From contig NZ_JASBRG010000007.1 in NCBI RefSeq assembly GCF_029961145.1, positions 2,460,189-2,524,188 on the forward strand: a stretch of DNA of 64,000 bases. The letters run 5' to 3'. The DNA comes from Pinibacter soli. Lineage in GTDB: Bacteria > Bacteroidota > Bacteroidia > Chitinophagales > Chitinophagaceae. Position numbers and translations under genes: made by a program. Below, piece after piece: positions 34,224 to 43,661 of this stretch. How positions within the stretch are numbered: position 1 is the stretch's first letter; every line of letters begins with the position of its first letter. The notes under the pieces were generated by a model. That model saw only the letters and a program-made list of their open reading frames with translations, ran no database searches and had not been told where the DNA came from.

Positions 34224-37200
34224 TTATTCAAATTTCAGATCCAGACCCAAACCTCTCAACTCATGTACCAATACGTTGAATGATTCAGGAACACCAGCTC
34301 TTGGAATGTTGTCACCTTTCACGATTGCTTCATAAGTTTTTGCACGACCTATGATATCATCAGATTTAATAGTTAACAACTCCTGCAGGATGTTAGATGC
34401 ACCGTATGCTTCAAGTGCCCAAACCTCCATCTCACCAAAACGCTGACCACCGAACTGAGCTTTACCACCCAGAGGTTGTTGTGTGATCAAGCTGTATGGC
34501 CCGATAGAACGTGCGTGCATTTTATCGTCAACCATGTGGTGCAGTTTGATCATGTAGATGATACCTACAGTTGCTTTCTGGTGCATGCGTTCGCCTGTTT
34601 CACCATCATACAGGTAAGTGTGACCCATCATTGGGATACTTGCTCTTTCGCAGTATTCAGCGATTTCGTCAGTTGTAGCACCGTCGAAAATTGGAGTAGC
34701 GAATTTCACACCCAATTTCTCACCGCACCATCCAAGTACTGTTTCGTAGATCTGTCCAAGGTTCATACGGCTAGGTACGCCCAATGGGTTCAATACGATG
34801 TCAACCGGAGTACCATCTTCCAGGTAAGGCATATCTTCTGCACGCACAATCTTAGCAACGATACCTTTGTTACCGTGACGACCGGCCATTTTATCACCCA
34901 CCTTCAACTTACGTTTTACAGCAAGGTAAACTTTAGCCAATTTCAATACACCGGCAGGTAATTCATCACCGATTGATACGTTGAACTTCTCTCTCTTATA
35001 ACGTCCAAGTTCTTCGTTGTACTTGATGTTATAGTTGTGCAACAAGATGTTGATCTGGTTGTCGATATCAGCATCACCTGTCCAACCCAGCGGGTTAATG
35101 TTAAGGTAATCAAGGCCGGCAAGGTTCTTAGCAGTGAACTTCGCGCCTTTACCGATTTGTACTTCACCGAAGTTATTGCTAACACCTGTTGAAGCTTTAT
35201 CTCTCAACAACACTTGCAATTTGCTCAACAACACTTCCAACAGATCAGTTACATTTTTCTCGTGAACTTTCTCGATTTTCTCGATAGTTGCTTTTTCACG
35301 AACTTTTGTATTCTTATCTTTTTTTGCACGTTGGAAAAGTTTCTTGTCGATAACCACACCTTCTACTCCGTTTGGAGCTTTCAGTGAAGCATCTTTTGCG
35401 TCGCCGGCTTTATCACCGAAGATCGCACGCAACAGTTTTTCTTCAGGGGTAGGATCGCTTTCTCCTTTTGGAGTGATCTTACCAATAAGGATGTCTCCTT
35501 CTTTTACCTGGGCACCGATGCGGATGATACCGTTTTCGTCAAGATCTTTTGTTGCTTCTTCAGATACGTTAGGGATATCCGGAGTCAATTCCTCTTCACC
35601 CAATTTAGTATCACGTACTTCCAGTTCGTATTCAGAAATGTGAATAGAAGTGAACCAGTCATCGCGTGCTACTTTTTCGCTGATTACGATCGCATCCTCG
35701 AAGTTGTAACCTTTCCAAGGCATGAATGCCACTTTCAGGTTACGTCCCAAAGCCAATTCACCATCTTTCACAGCGTAACCTTCAGTTAAGAAGTCGCCTT
35801 CTTTTACTTCCTGGTCTTTTTTCACAGCAGGACGTAAAGTGATAGAAGTTTCCTGGTTGGTTTTAATAAACTTCGTTAGTTTATATATTTTAAGATCTTC
35901 TTCAAAGCTTACAAGTTTCTGAGCTTCGTTTCGGTCGTAACGAACGTGAATTTCGTTAGAGTCAACGAACTCAACAACGCCTTTGCCTTCAGCCATAATC
36001 TGCACACGTGCGTCACGTGCAGCTTTACCTTCAAGACCGGTACCTACGATTGGTGCCTGGGCATTGATCAATGGAACAGCCTGACGTTGCATGTTTGATC
36101 CCATCAACGCACGGTTGGCATCATCATGCTCAAGGAACGGAATCAGGGAAGCACTCAAACCAACGATCTGGTTAGGAGCAACGTCCATGTATTCTACTTC
36201 TGTTCTTTCCAAAATAGGGAAGTCACCTGTTTCACGGCTAACGATCTTGTCTTCAGCAAACTCGCCTTTTTCAGTAAGCGGAGTATTTGCCTGCGCGATC
36301 TTAGCGAAATCTTCCTCTTCAGCACTCAGGTAAGTCAATTCTTTCATATCAACTTTACCGTCGTTCACTTTACGATATGGAGTTTCGATGAAACCCATTT
36401 CGTTGATCTTTGCGTGAACACACAAGGTAGAGATCAAACCAATGTTTGGTCCTTCCGGAGTTTCAATTGTACAAAGACGACCGTAGTGAGAATAGTGTAC
36501 GTCACGAACCTCAAAGCCTGCACGCTCACGGCTCAAACCTCCTGGCCCTAACGCTGAGATACGACGTTTGTGAGTGATCTCAGACAGAGGGTTGGTTTGG
36601 TCAAGGAACTGAGACAACTGAGACGTACCAAAGAATGAGTTGATCACAGAAGAAAGTGTTCTTGCATTGATCAAATCAACCGGGGTAAATACCTCATTAT
36701 CACGAACGTTCATTCTTTCACGAATGGTACGAGCCATACGTGCAAGACCAACACCGAACTGAGCATACAATTGTTCGCCCACTGTACGTACGCGACGATT
36801 GCTCAGGTGATCGATATCGTCAATATCTGCTTTCGCGTTTGTAAGGCGAACCAGGTATTTAATGATTTCGATGATATCTTCTTTCGTTAATACTTTTTTC
36901 TCAAGAGGATAGTTCAAATTCAACTTACGGTTGATTTTGTAACGGCCCACTTCTCCAAGATCATAACGTTTATCACTGAAGAACAATTTGTCAATGATAC
37001 CACGTGCTGTTTCGTTATCAGGAGCATCTGCACCGCGCAATTGACGGTAGATGTGCTGAACCGCTTCCAACTCTGAGTTAGAAGTATCTTTATTCAAAGT
37101 GTTGTAGATGATCGCATAGTCGCCACCAACGTCTTCTCTTTGCAGGAATACGCTTTTAACGCCCATATCAACCACCATTTCAGCTGCTTCTTCGTCAAGG

Positions 37201-38027
37201 ATAGTGTCACGCTCAAGCACAACTTCGTTACGCTCGATAGAAACCACCTCGCCTGTATCCTCATCCACGAAATCTTCTACCCATGTTCTCAATACACGAG
37301 CAGCCAATTTTTTACCAATATATTTATCAAGTTCTTTTTTCTCGCCTTTCACTTCATCGGCCATTCCGAACAACTCAAGAATGTCCTTATCAGTTTCGAA
37401 ACCGATAGAACGCAGCAAAGTTGTTACAGGGAATTTTTTCTTACGGTCGATGTAAGCATACATCACGTTATTGATATCTGTAGCAAACTCCATCCATGCA
37501 CCTTTGAAAGGAATTACCCTTGCAGAGTAAATCTTAGTACCGTTCGGGTGAACGGACTGACCAAAGAATACACCAGGAGAACGGTGTAATTGAGAAACCA
37601 CAACACGCTCAGCACCGTTGATAACAAAAGTACCACGAGGGGTCATGTAAGGAATGTTTCCGAGGAACACATCCTGAACGATGGTTTGGAAATCTACGTG
37701 CTCTTCATCATTACAGCTCAGGCGAAGCTTTGCTTTTAATGGAACAGCGTACGTTAAACCACGCTCCATACACTCTTCGATAGTGTAACGAGGCGGATCA
37801 ATAAAGTAATCCAGGAATTCCAGCACGAAGATGTTGCGGGTATCGGTGATAGGAAAATTTTCCCTAAACACACGGAATAAACCCTCAATGTTTCTTTTGT
37901 CTGGAGTCGTTTCTAACTGGAAGAAGTCTTTAAATGATTGAATCTGTACTTCGAGTAGGTCAGGAGTTTCTGCAATGTTTTTAATTTTTGCAAAATTGAC
38001 CCTGTTGTTCACTTTTGTTGAAGACAT
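34224..38027 (-). CDS. rpoB: RNA polymerase beta subunit, isolated from rpoC
   Basis: A 1267-residue catalytic core subunit of RNA polymerase, complete from [17 protein letters not shown] to [11 protein letters not shown]. The rifampicin pocket (about 465-500, [20 protein letters not shown] then [16 protein letters not shown]) has D476, H486 and S491, the unmutated residues at E. coli 516, 526 and 531. [12 protein letters not shown] and the C-terminal [20 protein letters not shown] are standard. In most bacteria rplJ-rplL precede and rpoC follows; here thiE lies upstream and a strong terminator and a converging yciI-like gene lie downstream. It has its own promoter (38190) and a leader of about 155 bases. 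Confidence 0.98.
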   Translation of the reverse strand: MSSTKVNNRVNFAKIKNIAETPDLLEVQIQSFKDFFQLETTPDKRNIEGLFRVFRENFPITDTRNIFVLEFLDYFIDPPRYTIEECMERGLTYAVPLKAKLRLSCNDEEHVDFQTIVQDVFLGNIPYMTPRGTFVINGAERVVVSQLHRSPGVFFGQSVHPNGTKIYSARVIPFKGAWMEFATDINNVMYAYIDRKKKFPVTTLLRSIGFETDKDILELFGMADEVKGEKKELDKYIGKKLAARVLRTWVEDFVDEDTGEVVSIERNEVVLERDTILDEEAAEMVVDMGVKSVFLQREDVGGDYAIIYNTLNKDTSNSELEAVQHIYRQLRGADAPDNETARGIIDKLFFSDKRYDLGEVGRYKINRKLNLNYPLEKKVLTKEDIIEIIKYLVRLTNAKADIDDIDHLSNRRVRTVGEQLYAQFGVGLARMARTIRERMNVRDNEVFTPVDLINARTLSSVINSFFGTSQLSQFLDQTNPLSEITHKRRISALGPGGLSRERAGFEVRDVHYSHYGRLCTIETPEGPNIGLISTLCVHAKINEMGFIETPYRKVNDGKVDMKELTYLSAEEEDFAKIAQANTPLTEKGEFAEDKIVSRETGDFPILERTEVEYMDVAPNQIVGLSASLIPFLEHDDANRALMGSNMQRQAVPLINAQAPIVGTGLEGKAARDARVQIMAEGKGVVEFVDSNEIHVRYDRNEAQKLVSFEEDLKIYKLTKFIKTNQETSITLRPAVKKDQEVKEGDFLTEGYAVKDGELALGRNLKVAFMPWKGYNFEDAIVISEKVARDDWFTSIHISEYELEVRDTKLGEEELTPDIPNVSEEATKDLDENGIIRIGAQVKEGDILIGKITPKGESDPTPEEKLLRAIFGDKAGDAKDASLKAPNGVEGVVIDKKLFQRAKKDKNTKVREKATIEKIEKVHEKNVTDLLEVLLSKLQVLLRDKASTGVSNNFGEVQIGKGAKFTAKNLAGLDYLNINPLGWTGDADIDNQINILLHNYNIKYNEELGRYKREKFNVSIGDELPAGVLKLAKVYLAVKRKLKVGDKMAGRHGNKGIVAKIVRAEDMPYLEDGTPVDIVLNPLGVPSRMNLGQIYETVLGWCGEKLGVKFATPIFDGATTDEIAEYCERASIPMMGHTYLYDGETGERMHQKATVGIIYMIKLHHMVDDKMHARSIGPYSLITQQPLGGKAQFGGQRFGEMEVWALEAYGASNILQELLTIKSDDIIGRAKTYEAIVKGDNIPRAGVPESFNVLVHELRGLGLDLKFE

Positions 38028-38084
38028 ATGTATAATTAAACCGGTTTTAAAGATTTTAAATCGTCTATAGACAAAATACCAAAG

Positions 38085-38103
38085 GAGAACATTAAATGTT
38101 CTC
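38085..38103 (-). promoter_or_regulatory. Hairpin in the rpoB leader
   Basis: A perfect 9-bp inverted repeat GAGAACATT (38085-38093) with AATGTTCTC (38095-38103), about 60 bases upstream of the rpoB ATG and downstream of its promoter. No T-run on the minus strand. It could take part in control of rpoB or be a weak terminator from thiE. From 38104 to 38327 nothing else stands out apart from the promoter. Confidence 0.5.
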
Positions 38104-38189
38104 TTTTACACTACAAATCAATAAGTTATATAAAAAATACGGCCGTTATATAACATCAATTAGCTAATTTTCCCGTAAAAACAGGAGAG

Positions 38190-38197
38190 CAAAGGTA
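38190..38197 (-). promoter_or_regulatory. Promoter -7 box for rpoB
   Basis: TACCTTTG on the minus strand followed by C, an exact TAnnTTTG match, with T-rich sequence and a TTTG upstream. Predicted transcript start near 38183. Confidence 0.55.
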
Positions 38198-38327
38198 AGA
38201 AATAACATCAAATAAAAATAAAAGTTATTAAAGAAGACAGAAAACTGACAAAAATTATTTATATATAGCTGCTAGCACAGATACGCCACGCTGCAACTAC
38301 CGACCCAAGCCTGCATATCTTCGCTAA

Positions 38328-38954
38328 TCAGGCAAGACTGGCGATCTCAATCTCGGCTCTTAACAATGCAGCTGCTTTTTCAGGATCCTTTGCACTGCAA
38401 ATAGATGACATCACCGCAATGCAGTCCACTCCCGCTTTTACCACCTCTTTTACATTTGCCATATTAATATTGCCAATAGCGGCAAGTGGCTTATTGGTTT
38501 GCGAACGAATCCAGCGGATGCCTTCTATCCCCCATTGCACCAGCGAACCCGTTTTTGTAAAAACAGGGCATATACCAAGGTAATCGGCTTTTTTTGCTTC
38601 TTCGCAATTTATTTGTTCTTCATATTCAACGGAATAACCCACGCAGCCGCAGTCTGGCCAAACCTGCTTAATTATACTCGGAGAATTATCGCTTTTACCC
38701 ACATGAACGCCGTAAGCATTTAATCCTTTGGCTATATCCCACCTGTCATTCACAATCAGAGGAACATTGTATTTGTTTAATAAATGTTGCAGAGCTATGG
38801 TGGTCATGGCAAAATCTGTCTCATCCATCTCATTGTCGCGGAATTGAACAAGGTCTACACCGCCGCGCGCAGCAGACTCCACAACGTGTAAAATGTTTTT
38901 GCCCTTACAAGCCAATTCACTGACAACCAGGTATAATCTGTAAGGAAATACCAT
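38328..38954 (-). CDS. thiE: Thiamine phosphate synthase
   Basis: A 208-residue TIM-barrel that joins the pyrimidine (HMP-PP) and thiazole (THZ-P) phosphates to thiamine phosphate. Seen: LVQFRDNEMDETDF, IVNDRWDIAKGLNAYGVHVG KSD (diphosphate site), DYLGICPVFTKTGS and PLAAIGNINMANVKEVVKAG. The conserved protein begins at the ATG at 38954; the frame is open to 39194 but the extra 80 residues show no family likeness. TenI, a related protein, is a possible alternative. No other thi gene is nearby. Confidence 0.87.
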   Translation of the reverse strand: MVFPYRLYLVVSELACKGKNILHVVESAARGGVDLVQFRDNEMDETDFAMTTIALQHLLNKYNVPLIVNDRWDIAKGLNAYGVHVGKSDNSPSIIKQVWPDCGCVGYSVEYEEQINCEEAKKADYLGICPVFTKTGSLVQWGIEGIRWIRSQTNKPLAAIGNINMANVKEVVKAGVDCIAVMSSICSAKDPEKAAALLRAEIEIASLA

Positions 38955-39180
38955 AAAGTAATCGTTTAGTATAAGTTTTATTAACGGTAAGGGAAAGGAT
39001 TTTTGGCACAGATAACGCTTAACTACAGAGCCAAGCTGCATATCAGCACTAAACATCAAATAACATACAGCTTTTGAGTTATGCACATCTATAAATGTGA
39101 AAAAACATGTAAGATCTGACGCGAGTTTTGTTAACAAAGAAAGCCGGGAATTGTTTGCAGGGGCTTTATTTTTCTCTTTA

Positions 39181-39188
39181 TATATTTG
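39181..39188 (+). promoter_or_regulatory. Promoter -7 box for the gene at 39205
   Basis: TATATTTG, an exact match, 16 bases before the ATG. TTTG lies upstream at a distance of about 23 bases. Confidence 0.5.
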
Positions 39189-39204
39189 AGCCAACGATTA
39201 TTCT

Positions 39205-39693
39205 ATGATTACAAACAAGACGTTACTTTTTGTTGTTTTCGCTTTTCTCCTTGTATATTGCCGAACTCAGATTAAGGTAGACGAAAAAGACAAAATATTC
39301 CATGCAGGCCCAGTCAATAGTGGATTTGGCGTAATATACTTCGGTTTATACAAAGGCAATAAATACCAATTTTGTGACGGCGATTTTATGGACCCGGGTT
39401 GTTACACGGGTAATTACGACTTATCTGGTGACACGATAATTATGCACGATTTAAGAAAGCACCATGGAATTCAAACTAATAAATTCTTAATTCGCCGTTA
39501 TTCTAGTATGGATAGCAGTTATTGGCAAGGGAAATATCCAGATCACAAAGATGAGTGGCAAAACATGCGACAAAGAGACCTAGCAAACGGCGCCACCGGT
39601 GACATAGTCCCCCTAAATTCAAATGGAAACATCGTGTTCGACAAAGACAATTATTTTCTTATCAGATTTGACCAGATTAAGAACAATCAATGA
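39205..39693 (+). CDS. Putative secreted or lipid-anchored protein of unknown function
   Basis: 162 residues. The N-terminus (MITNKTLLFVVFAFLLVYCR) is a signal peptide, perhaps of the lipoprotein type, although Tyr before the Cys is atypical for a lipobox. The rest is hydrophilic, rich in Asp, Gly and Tyr (CDGDFMDPGCYTGNYDLSGD, HDLRKHHG, WQGKYPDHKDEW). I recognise no family. It stands alone on the plus strand between thiE and the ABC permease, both on minus, with its own promoter. AT-richer than its neighbours by eye. Confidence 0.6.
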   Translation: MITNKTLLFVVFAFLLVYCRTQIKVDEKDKIFHAGPVNSGFGVIYFGLYKGNKYQFCDGDFMDPGCYTGNYDLSGDTIIMHDLRKHHGIQTNKFLIRRYSSMDSSYWQGKYPDHKDEWQNMRQRDLANGATGDIVPLNSNGNIVFDKDNYFLIRFDQIKNNQ

Positions 39694-39716
39694 CGCTGGA
39701 TCATATCTAACAAATT

Positions 39717-41033
39717 TCACCTCTTCCTCCGCTTCTCCACCACTCCTGCGATTATAAAAAACACGGCGCTGAAACCAAGAAGCATTGAAAGCTTAGGCAA
39801 AATGCCATAAAAACTACCGTTACGTAAAAACAGATCATTGATAATATCGAGAGCCCAATGAAGGGGCGAAACTTTTGCCAGTTGTTGCAATGCATACGGC
39901 AAAATTTCGACTGGCACCCAAATACCACCGATGGCCGATAATATCACGATGGAAATGGAACCAAATGGCAAAGCCTGGTTCGCCGTTTGAAATACAGTTC
40001 CAATTAGCACGCCATAAGAAGTTGCCGTAAATGAAATTACAATTGCCGTGATAAATAAAGAAATTGGTGCGTGGCCCATGTACAATGCAGGCAAACCTAA
40101 GTGGGGCAACAAATAAACACCTGCCTGCAACATCAAATAAAATTGCACCACACCAACCATTACATAGAAAAATAATTTGCCGAATAGAATATCGAAATAC
40201 GAGCCCGGAATTAGTTTCAGCCTTGTCAAGCTACCGTCTTCCCTTTCACCGATCATGTTTCCCGCGATAGGAATGATGATAAAGAACAAACCAAATATCG
40301 CCCATGCGGGAACGTTATGTTGCACTGAGTTGGTGGCGCTGTAAATATTGGCGTTTACGGGTGAGGCCTCTCTAATACCCACCGAACGCAGCCTATTCTG
40401 CAAATCAATATTTACCGAGTCGTTAGTATCGCTATCCTGCGACTTCATTGTTTTTGCGAGTCTGGAAAGCGTCAATTCAGCCTCAGATTTCGTGGTAAAT
40501 TTCTCAAGCGCATTCATTATTGAAAGCTTGAACGTTTGTTTGGCAGCAGGATCGAAATAGACTTGTATGTCATTGCCGGGGCGGCTTTCTCTTTGCGGTA
40601 GTTTTCCGGGAGCGCCTATTTTTGAACCGATGTCATTAGCAATCTGGTTGGCGCTATTGATCACTTCAGCCGATAGACCATTGGGAATAACAATACCGAT
40701 CTGATATTTTCCTTTTTGCACCAAAGCCTTTACAGCAGCATCATCCAATACCTTATCGTCTACAGATGTAACAAGATGAAACTGCTTTGTCTGGCTAAAA
40801 TCTTCCTGTAATTTTTTTGCGAGTTGGCCGTGATCATTGTCCACCCACAACACATCGAACCGAATGTTCTGATATTCCCGAAATGGAGCGTCCTGTATCA
40901 ATGCCATGATTACGGTGAGTACAATCGGCATTAATAACAGCAATGATAACCCGGCTATATCTTTTAAGAAAAGTCGGCATTCATTGATGATGGTAGCAAT
41001 AATTCTAGATACAGATGCAGCCTTTTTTTGCAT
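39717..41033 (-). CDS. ABC-2 type transporter permease
   Basis: 438 residues: one N-terminal membrane helix (about 25-45), a large periplasmic domain (about 50-240) and a C-terminal block of five or six helices (AIFGLFFIIIPIAGNMIGER, GGIWVPVEILP, LSMLLGFSAVFFIIAGVVEK). This is the YhhJ/LinearmycinR-like ABC-2 layout for export or efflux. The GEREDGSLTRLKLIPGS segment is the coupling region. It follows the ABC ATPase by 43 bases and must pair with it. The substrate is probably a metabolite or lipid made or handled by the BtrH-like neighbour, by inference. Confidence 0.87.
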   Translation of the reverse strand: MQKKAASVSRIIATIINECRLFLKDIAGLSLLLLMPIVLTVIMALIQDAPFREYQNIRFDVLWVDNDHGQLAKKLQEDFSQTKQFHLVTSVDDKVLDDAAVKALVQKGKYQIGIVIPNGLSAEVINSANQIANDIGSKIGAPGKLPQRESRPGNDIQVYFDPAAKQTFKLSIMNALEKFTTKSEAELTLSRLAKTMKSQDSDTNDSVNIDLQNRLRSVGIREASPVNANIYSATNSVQHNVPAWAIFGLFFIIIPIAGNMIGEREDGSLTRLKLIPGSYFDILFGKLFFYVMVGVVQFYLMLQAGVYLLPHLGLPALYMGHAPISLFITAIVISFTATSYGVLIGTVFQTANQALPFGSISIVILSAIGGIWVPVEILPYALQQLAKVSPLHWALDIINDLFLRNGSFYGILPKLSMLLGFSAVFFIIAGVVEKRRKR

Positions 41034-41040
41034 GAAACGG

Positions 41041-41074
41041 GGAAAGTTGTGAGTTTTGAGTTGTAAGTTATGAG
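41041..41074. repeat. Single tandem-word arm (GTTTTGA class) between ABC genes
   Basis: GTTGTGA, GTTTTGA, GTTGTAA, GTTATGA in 7-base steps fill the whole spacer between the ABC ATPase stop and the permease start. No inverse arm is present. Confidence 0.65.
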
Positions 41075-41076
41075 TC

Positions 41077-41814
41077 CTAATCTCTGACTTTTGTTCCGGT
41101 TATTTTTAAAAACAGATCTTCCAAATTATTTGCATGATGCGATGAAATTAATTCTTCTGTATTCCCATGAACCACCAATTTCCCGTTGTCTATAATGGCA
41201 ACTTCATCACATAACTCCTGCGCTTCTTCTAACAAGTGGGAAGTGTAAATGATAGAATGTCCTTGCGCATTGTACATTTTCAGAAAGTCCATGATCATGT
41301 TGCGCGACTGCACATCTACGCCAGCGGTTGGCTCATCCAAAATCAACAACACGGGCTCGTGCAGCAGAGCTGCGATAATATTTGCCCTCCGTTTCATTCC
41401 TCCGGAAAAATGTTTGATAGACTTTTTTGCGTTGTTATCAAGGCCAAAGATTTTCAAATAATGATAGATCTTATCTTTCAACGCTGTTCCTTTAAGTCCA
41501 TACAATTTTCCAACGTATTGTAGATTTTCAAACACCGACAACTGGGGATACAGAGCAATGGATTGCGGCACAACACCGATCTTCTTTTTAATGCTGTCAA
41601 GCTCACTTCTTACGTTATCTCCTAACACAACTACATCTCCATTGTCTGGTGCCACCAACCCACAAATGATCGAAATGGTAGTTGTTTTACCTGCACCGTT
41701 TGGCCCCAGCAAACCCGCAATGATGCCCGTAGAGAATTGTATGTTCAATCCCTGCAACGATGGCTCCGGCGCATGCTTGTATGTTTTATGGAGATTGTTT
41801 ATTTGAAGCATCAT
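41077..41814 (-). CDS. ABC transporter ATP-binding protein
   Basis: 245 residues. Walker A GPNGAGKTT (37-45), Q-loop VVPQSIALYP, signature FSGGM (136-140), Walker B LLILDEPTAGVD (156-167), H-loop TSHLLEEAQELCDE. It is of the ABC-2 drug or polysaccharide export type (CcmA/NodI-like). The ATG at 41814 or the next codon, also ATG, are both possible. Third gene of the set that begins at 43342; a tandem-word repeat of about 90 bases separates it from the BtrH-like gene. Confidence 0.94.
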   Translation of the reverse strand: MMLQINNLHKTYKHAPEPSLQGLNIQFSTGIIAGLLGPNGAGKTTTISIICGLVAPDNGDVVVLGDNVRSELDSIKKKIGVVPQSIALYPQLSVFENLQYVGKLYGLKGTALKDKIYHYLKIFGLDNNAKKSIKHFSGGMKRRANIIAALLHEPVLLILDEPTAGVDVQSRNMIMDFLKMYNAQGHSIIYTSHLLEEAQELCDEVAIIDNGKLVVHGNTEELISSHHANNLEDLFLKITGTKVRD

Positions 41815-41816
41815 TA

Positions 41817-41907
41817 ATTAATTGAAAATTGAAAATTGAAAGTCGAAAATTGGTTTGAACTACGAGGTTACATTTTAAATTTTCAACTTTCAATTTTCAA
41901 TTAATTC
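41817..41907. repeat. Tandem-word inverted repeat (TTGAAAA class)
   Basis: Left arm 41817-41854 (TTAATTGAAAATTGAAAATT and on). Right arm 41873-41907 (ATTTTAAATTTTCAACTTTC and on). The right arm carries the TAA stop of the BtrH-like gene. Confidence 0.8.
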
Positions 41908-42914
41908 CAGCTTTTCGCTACTTTTTTAAGTTTCTCAAAAAAATCTTTTTCCTTTCCGGATATGTCAATGAGCATGTCGCCCAGTTCATCGTAGGAGTGC
42001 AATTCACCGCTGCGGGCCTTGCAGGTGCGTGCTGCGGAGTATGCAAAGTTGCGCCATTGGTCGCCAATTGTGGTCATTTCTTGTGACAGGCGCAACAATT
42101 CGTCGTTACCAAATTTCTTGCCTGCTTCCTGCAAAAATGCCGCATACAAAAATCTGAAACCTGCGCCGCCTGTGCCGATCTCTTCCTGCATGCGAATGAT
42201 ATTTCCAACATACAGTGCCGATCTTCTTGGATCAAGTTTGGCGGGATATTGTTTTATTTTTTTACCCAAAAATTTAATGCCCTTTACTCCGAAGAATGGC
42301 ACGGGTGGAGTTAACATAAAAAAACATGTTTGATTGATGCCGCTCCAAATCGGCTTTGTAAGATCAACTGTTTTGGGCGCCTGAACGGGATAATACATTC
42401 TGCCGTTAGGTTCCGGAAACCCTTTTGCAAAGCGTGCTTTCGCCAGATCTTCTGAGGAAACTTTCGCAACACTTTCCATTACCGGATCACTGATCAGGTA
42501 TTCATCACCTTCTTTGCCAAAGGCAATTAAATTATGTGCATTGAAATGAAAACGAAAAGCAGGAGGCAAATAATTTAAATAATAAACGCTGGCCATCATT
42601 CCCGCTGGTCTTTTGCTGGCCAAAACCTCATCCAGCGCCTGCATGGCTTTTTCGGGAGTTTTAAAATTCTCCACTTTTATTTTTACGCCAAGTTGATTGC
42701 TTACTCTTTTAAAAATGTAACCTGGCCAAATGCGAAAGGTTGTTCCCGGTACGCCATTTACTTTCACAAATGGTAAGTGCCCGAAAAACATTCCTGCGCC
42801 GATGCCAAATATCATAGGTTCAGAAAGTTCTACTCCGTAGTATCTTAAAAGATTTACTGTAACGCCGCTTTCACAGTGTGCATACTGGTGATGCTCGAAA
42901 TTATCAATGATCAT
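41901..42914 (-). CDS. BtrH-like acyltransferase/cysteine-hydrolase-fold protein
   Basis: 337 residues in two parts: a BtrH N-terminal domain (residues 1 to about 165) and a C-terminal helical domain of DUF4872 type. BtrH moves an acyl group from a carrier protein onto butirosin and has a papain-like fold. Candidate catalytic residues are C14 (AHCESGVTVNLLRYYG), H127 (FHFNAHNLIAFG) and D143 (YLISDPV). Its neighbours are an ABC exporter and a small HTH-like protein, with no polyketide or peptide synthase close by. An acyl or aminoacyl transfer or hydrolysis on a small molecule that is then exported is inference. Family call is fairly secure. Confidence 0.82.
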   Translation of the reverse strand: MIIDNFEHHQYAHCESGVTVNLLRYYGVELSEPMIFGIGAGMFFGHLPFVKVNGVPGTTFRIWPGYIFKRVSNQLGVKIKVENFKTPEKAMQALDEVLASKRPAGMMASVYYLNYLPPAFRFHFNAHNLIAFGKEGDEYLISDPVMESVAKVSSEDLAKARFAKGFPEPNGRMYYPVQAPKTVDLTKPIWSGINQTCFFMLTPPVPFFGVKGIKFLGKKIKQYPAKLDPRRSALYVGNIIRMQEEIGTGGAGFRFLYAAFLQEAGKKFGNDELLRLSQEMTTIGDQWRNFAYSAARTCKARSGELHSYDELGDMLIDISGKEKDFFEKLKKVAKSWN

Positions 42915-42931
42915 AGATGGTTGAAATATTA

Positions 42932-43342
42932 TTACGCTGTAGGGAATTTAGTAAGTTCATCTACAGTTATGTTGAAAACGGATGCGTATTGCTCCAATGT
43001 TTCTTTATCAAGTTTTTTAAAGACAGAAGGTTTTAAATGCCGTTTTACTACCCATTTCCATTTGCCGACATAGCTTGCAAGGATGGGAATGTCCATAAGA
43101 TTTTTCAGCATAAAATAGGCAATCGGACTTACTTCGCCATTTTTCACTTTATCCCTGGTTTCTGCAATGTGTTCGTCAATGTCTTCCCAGGCTTGGGTAA
43201 GTGCATAGTTCTCGGCTTCCCAGCCGTCGGACTGTGCAGACTCATAATTTCCGGAATCGTCAGTCACGTATAATACTTTCCTTAAGGTATTGTCTTCTCC
43301 CTTAATGATTTTTTTATCCTGTGGTAATTCTTCCTTTTTCAT
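42932..43342 (-). CDS. Small protein with a degenerate XRE-like helix-turn-helix
   Basis: 136 residues from the ATG at 43342, 17 bases upstream of the BtrH-like gene. The N-terminal half is acidic (DDSGNYESAQSDGWEAENYA). The C-terminal 60 residues (SPIAYFMLKNLMDIPILASY, then VGKWKWVVKRHLKPSVFKKL and ETLEQYASVFNITVDEL) match the helix pattern and ending of XRE-type HTH domains (KPS..LEKYAxxFxIxxDEL). It may be a regulator of the operon or a protein-interaction module; DNA binding is not shown. The frame runs to 43405, but an exact promoter box at 43368 supports the shorter form. Confidence 0.75.
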   Translation of the reverse strand: MKKEELPQDKKIIKGEDNTLRKVLYVTDDSGNYESAQSDGWEAENYALTQAWEDIDEHIAETRDKVKNGEVSPIAYFMLKNLMDIPILASYVGKWKWVVKRHLKPSVFKKLDKETLEQYASVFNITVDELTKFPTA

Positions 43343-43367
43343 AATCCCGGGTTGTTTAATAGCCTCA

Positions 43368-43375
43368 CAAACGTA
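43368..43375 (-). promoter_or_regulatory. Promoter -7 box for the HTH-BtrH-ABC operon
   Basis: TACGTTTG on the minus strand, exact TAnnTTTG, 26 bases before the ATG at 43342. Confidence 0.5.
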
Positions 43376-43405
43376 AACAAAAAGTGCGATTATACGTTGA
43401 GACAA

Positions 43406-43509
43406 CAGGAATTAGGAGTTAGTAGTTAGGAATTAGAAATTAGTGGGAGAACACACTTGATATTTGAGCTACGTTCTAACTCCTAATTTCTAATTCCTAA
43501 TTCCTGACT
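43406..43509. repeat. Tandem-word inverted repeat (GAATTAG class)
   Basis: Left arm 43408-43444: GAATTAG, GAGTTAG, TAGTTAG, GAATTAG, AAATTAG. Right arm 43474-43509: CTAACTCCTAATTTCTAATT and on. It lies in a divergent spacer of 319 bp whose remainder holds the two promoters. Confidence 0.82.
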
Positions 43510-43577
43510 AAACTAACGGTTAGTAGTTTCAGTTATTAACTAATAATTTTTTAAACAACTTTAATTGTGTTTCCATA

Positions 43578-43585
43578 TAACTTTG
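43578..43585 (+). promoter_or_regulatory. Promoter -7 box for kup
   Basis: TAACTTTG followed by C, exact TAnnTTTG, 77 bases before the kup start. Confidence 0.5.
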
Positions 43586-43661
43586 CAGCTTGTGTCTGCA
43601 GAAAAACTGTTAACACAGTATTAAAATATTCGTACACAGTAAAGTTCATAATTACTCAATC

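Noticed and set aside
34476-37589. Several open frames of 80 to 160 codons antisense to rpoB
   Set aside because: They lie entirely inside a conserved gene, have no signal, motif or promoter, and reflect codon bias of the opposite strand.
34224-38027. rpoB as a second, rifampicin-resistant copy
   Set aside because: D476, H486 and S491 are the sensitive-type residues, and the gene looks like the housekeeping form. Duplication itself cannot be excluded from this window.
38955-39194. 80-residue N-terminal extension of thiE
   Set aside because: The ThiE fold begins at the ATG at 38954. The extension has no family likeness and overlaps the region just before the promoter of the opposite gene.
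39205-39693. Gene at 39205 as a recently transferred element
   Set aside because: It is AT-richer by eye, but no integrase, repeat boundary or other mobility sign accompanies it; composition alone is not enough.
43406-43509. Tandem arrays read as a CRISPR array
   Set aside because: Units are 7 or 8 bases without spacers of constant length, and no cas genes are present.
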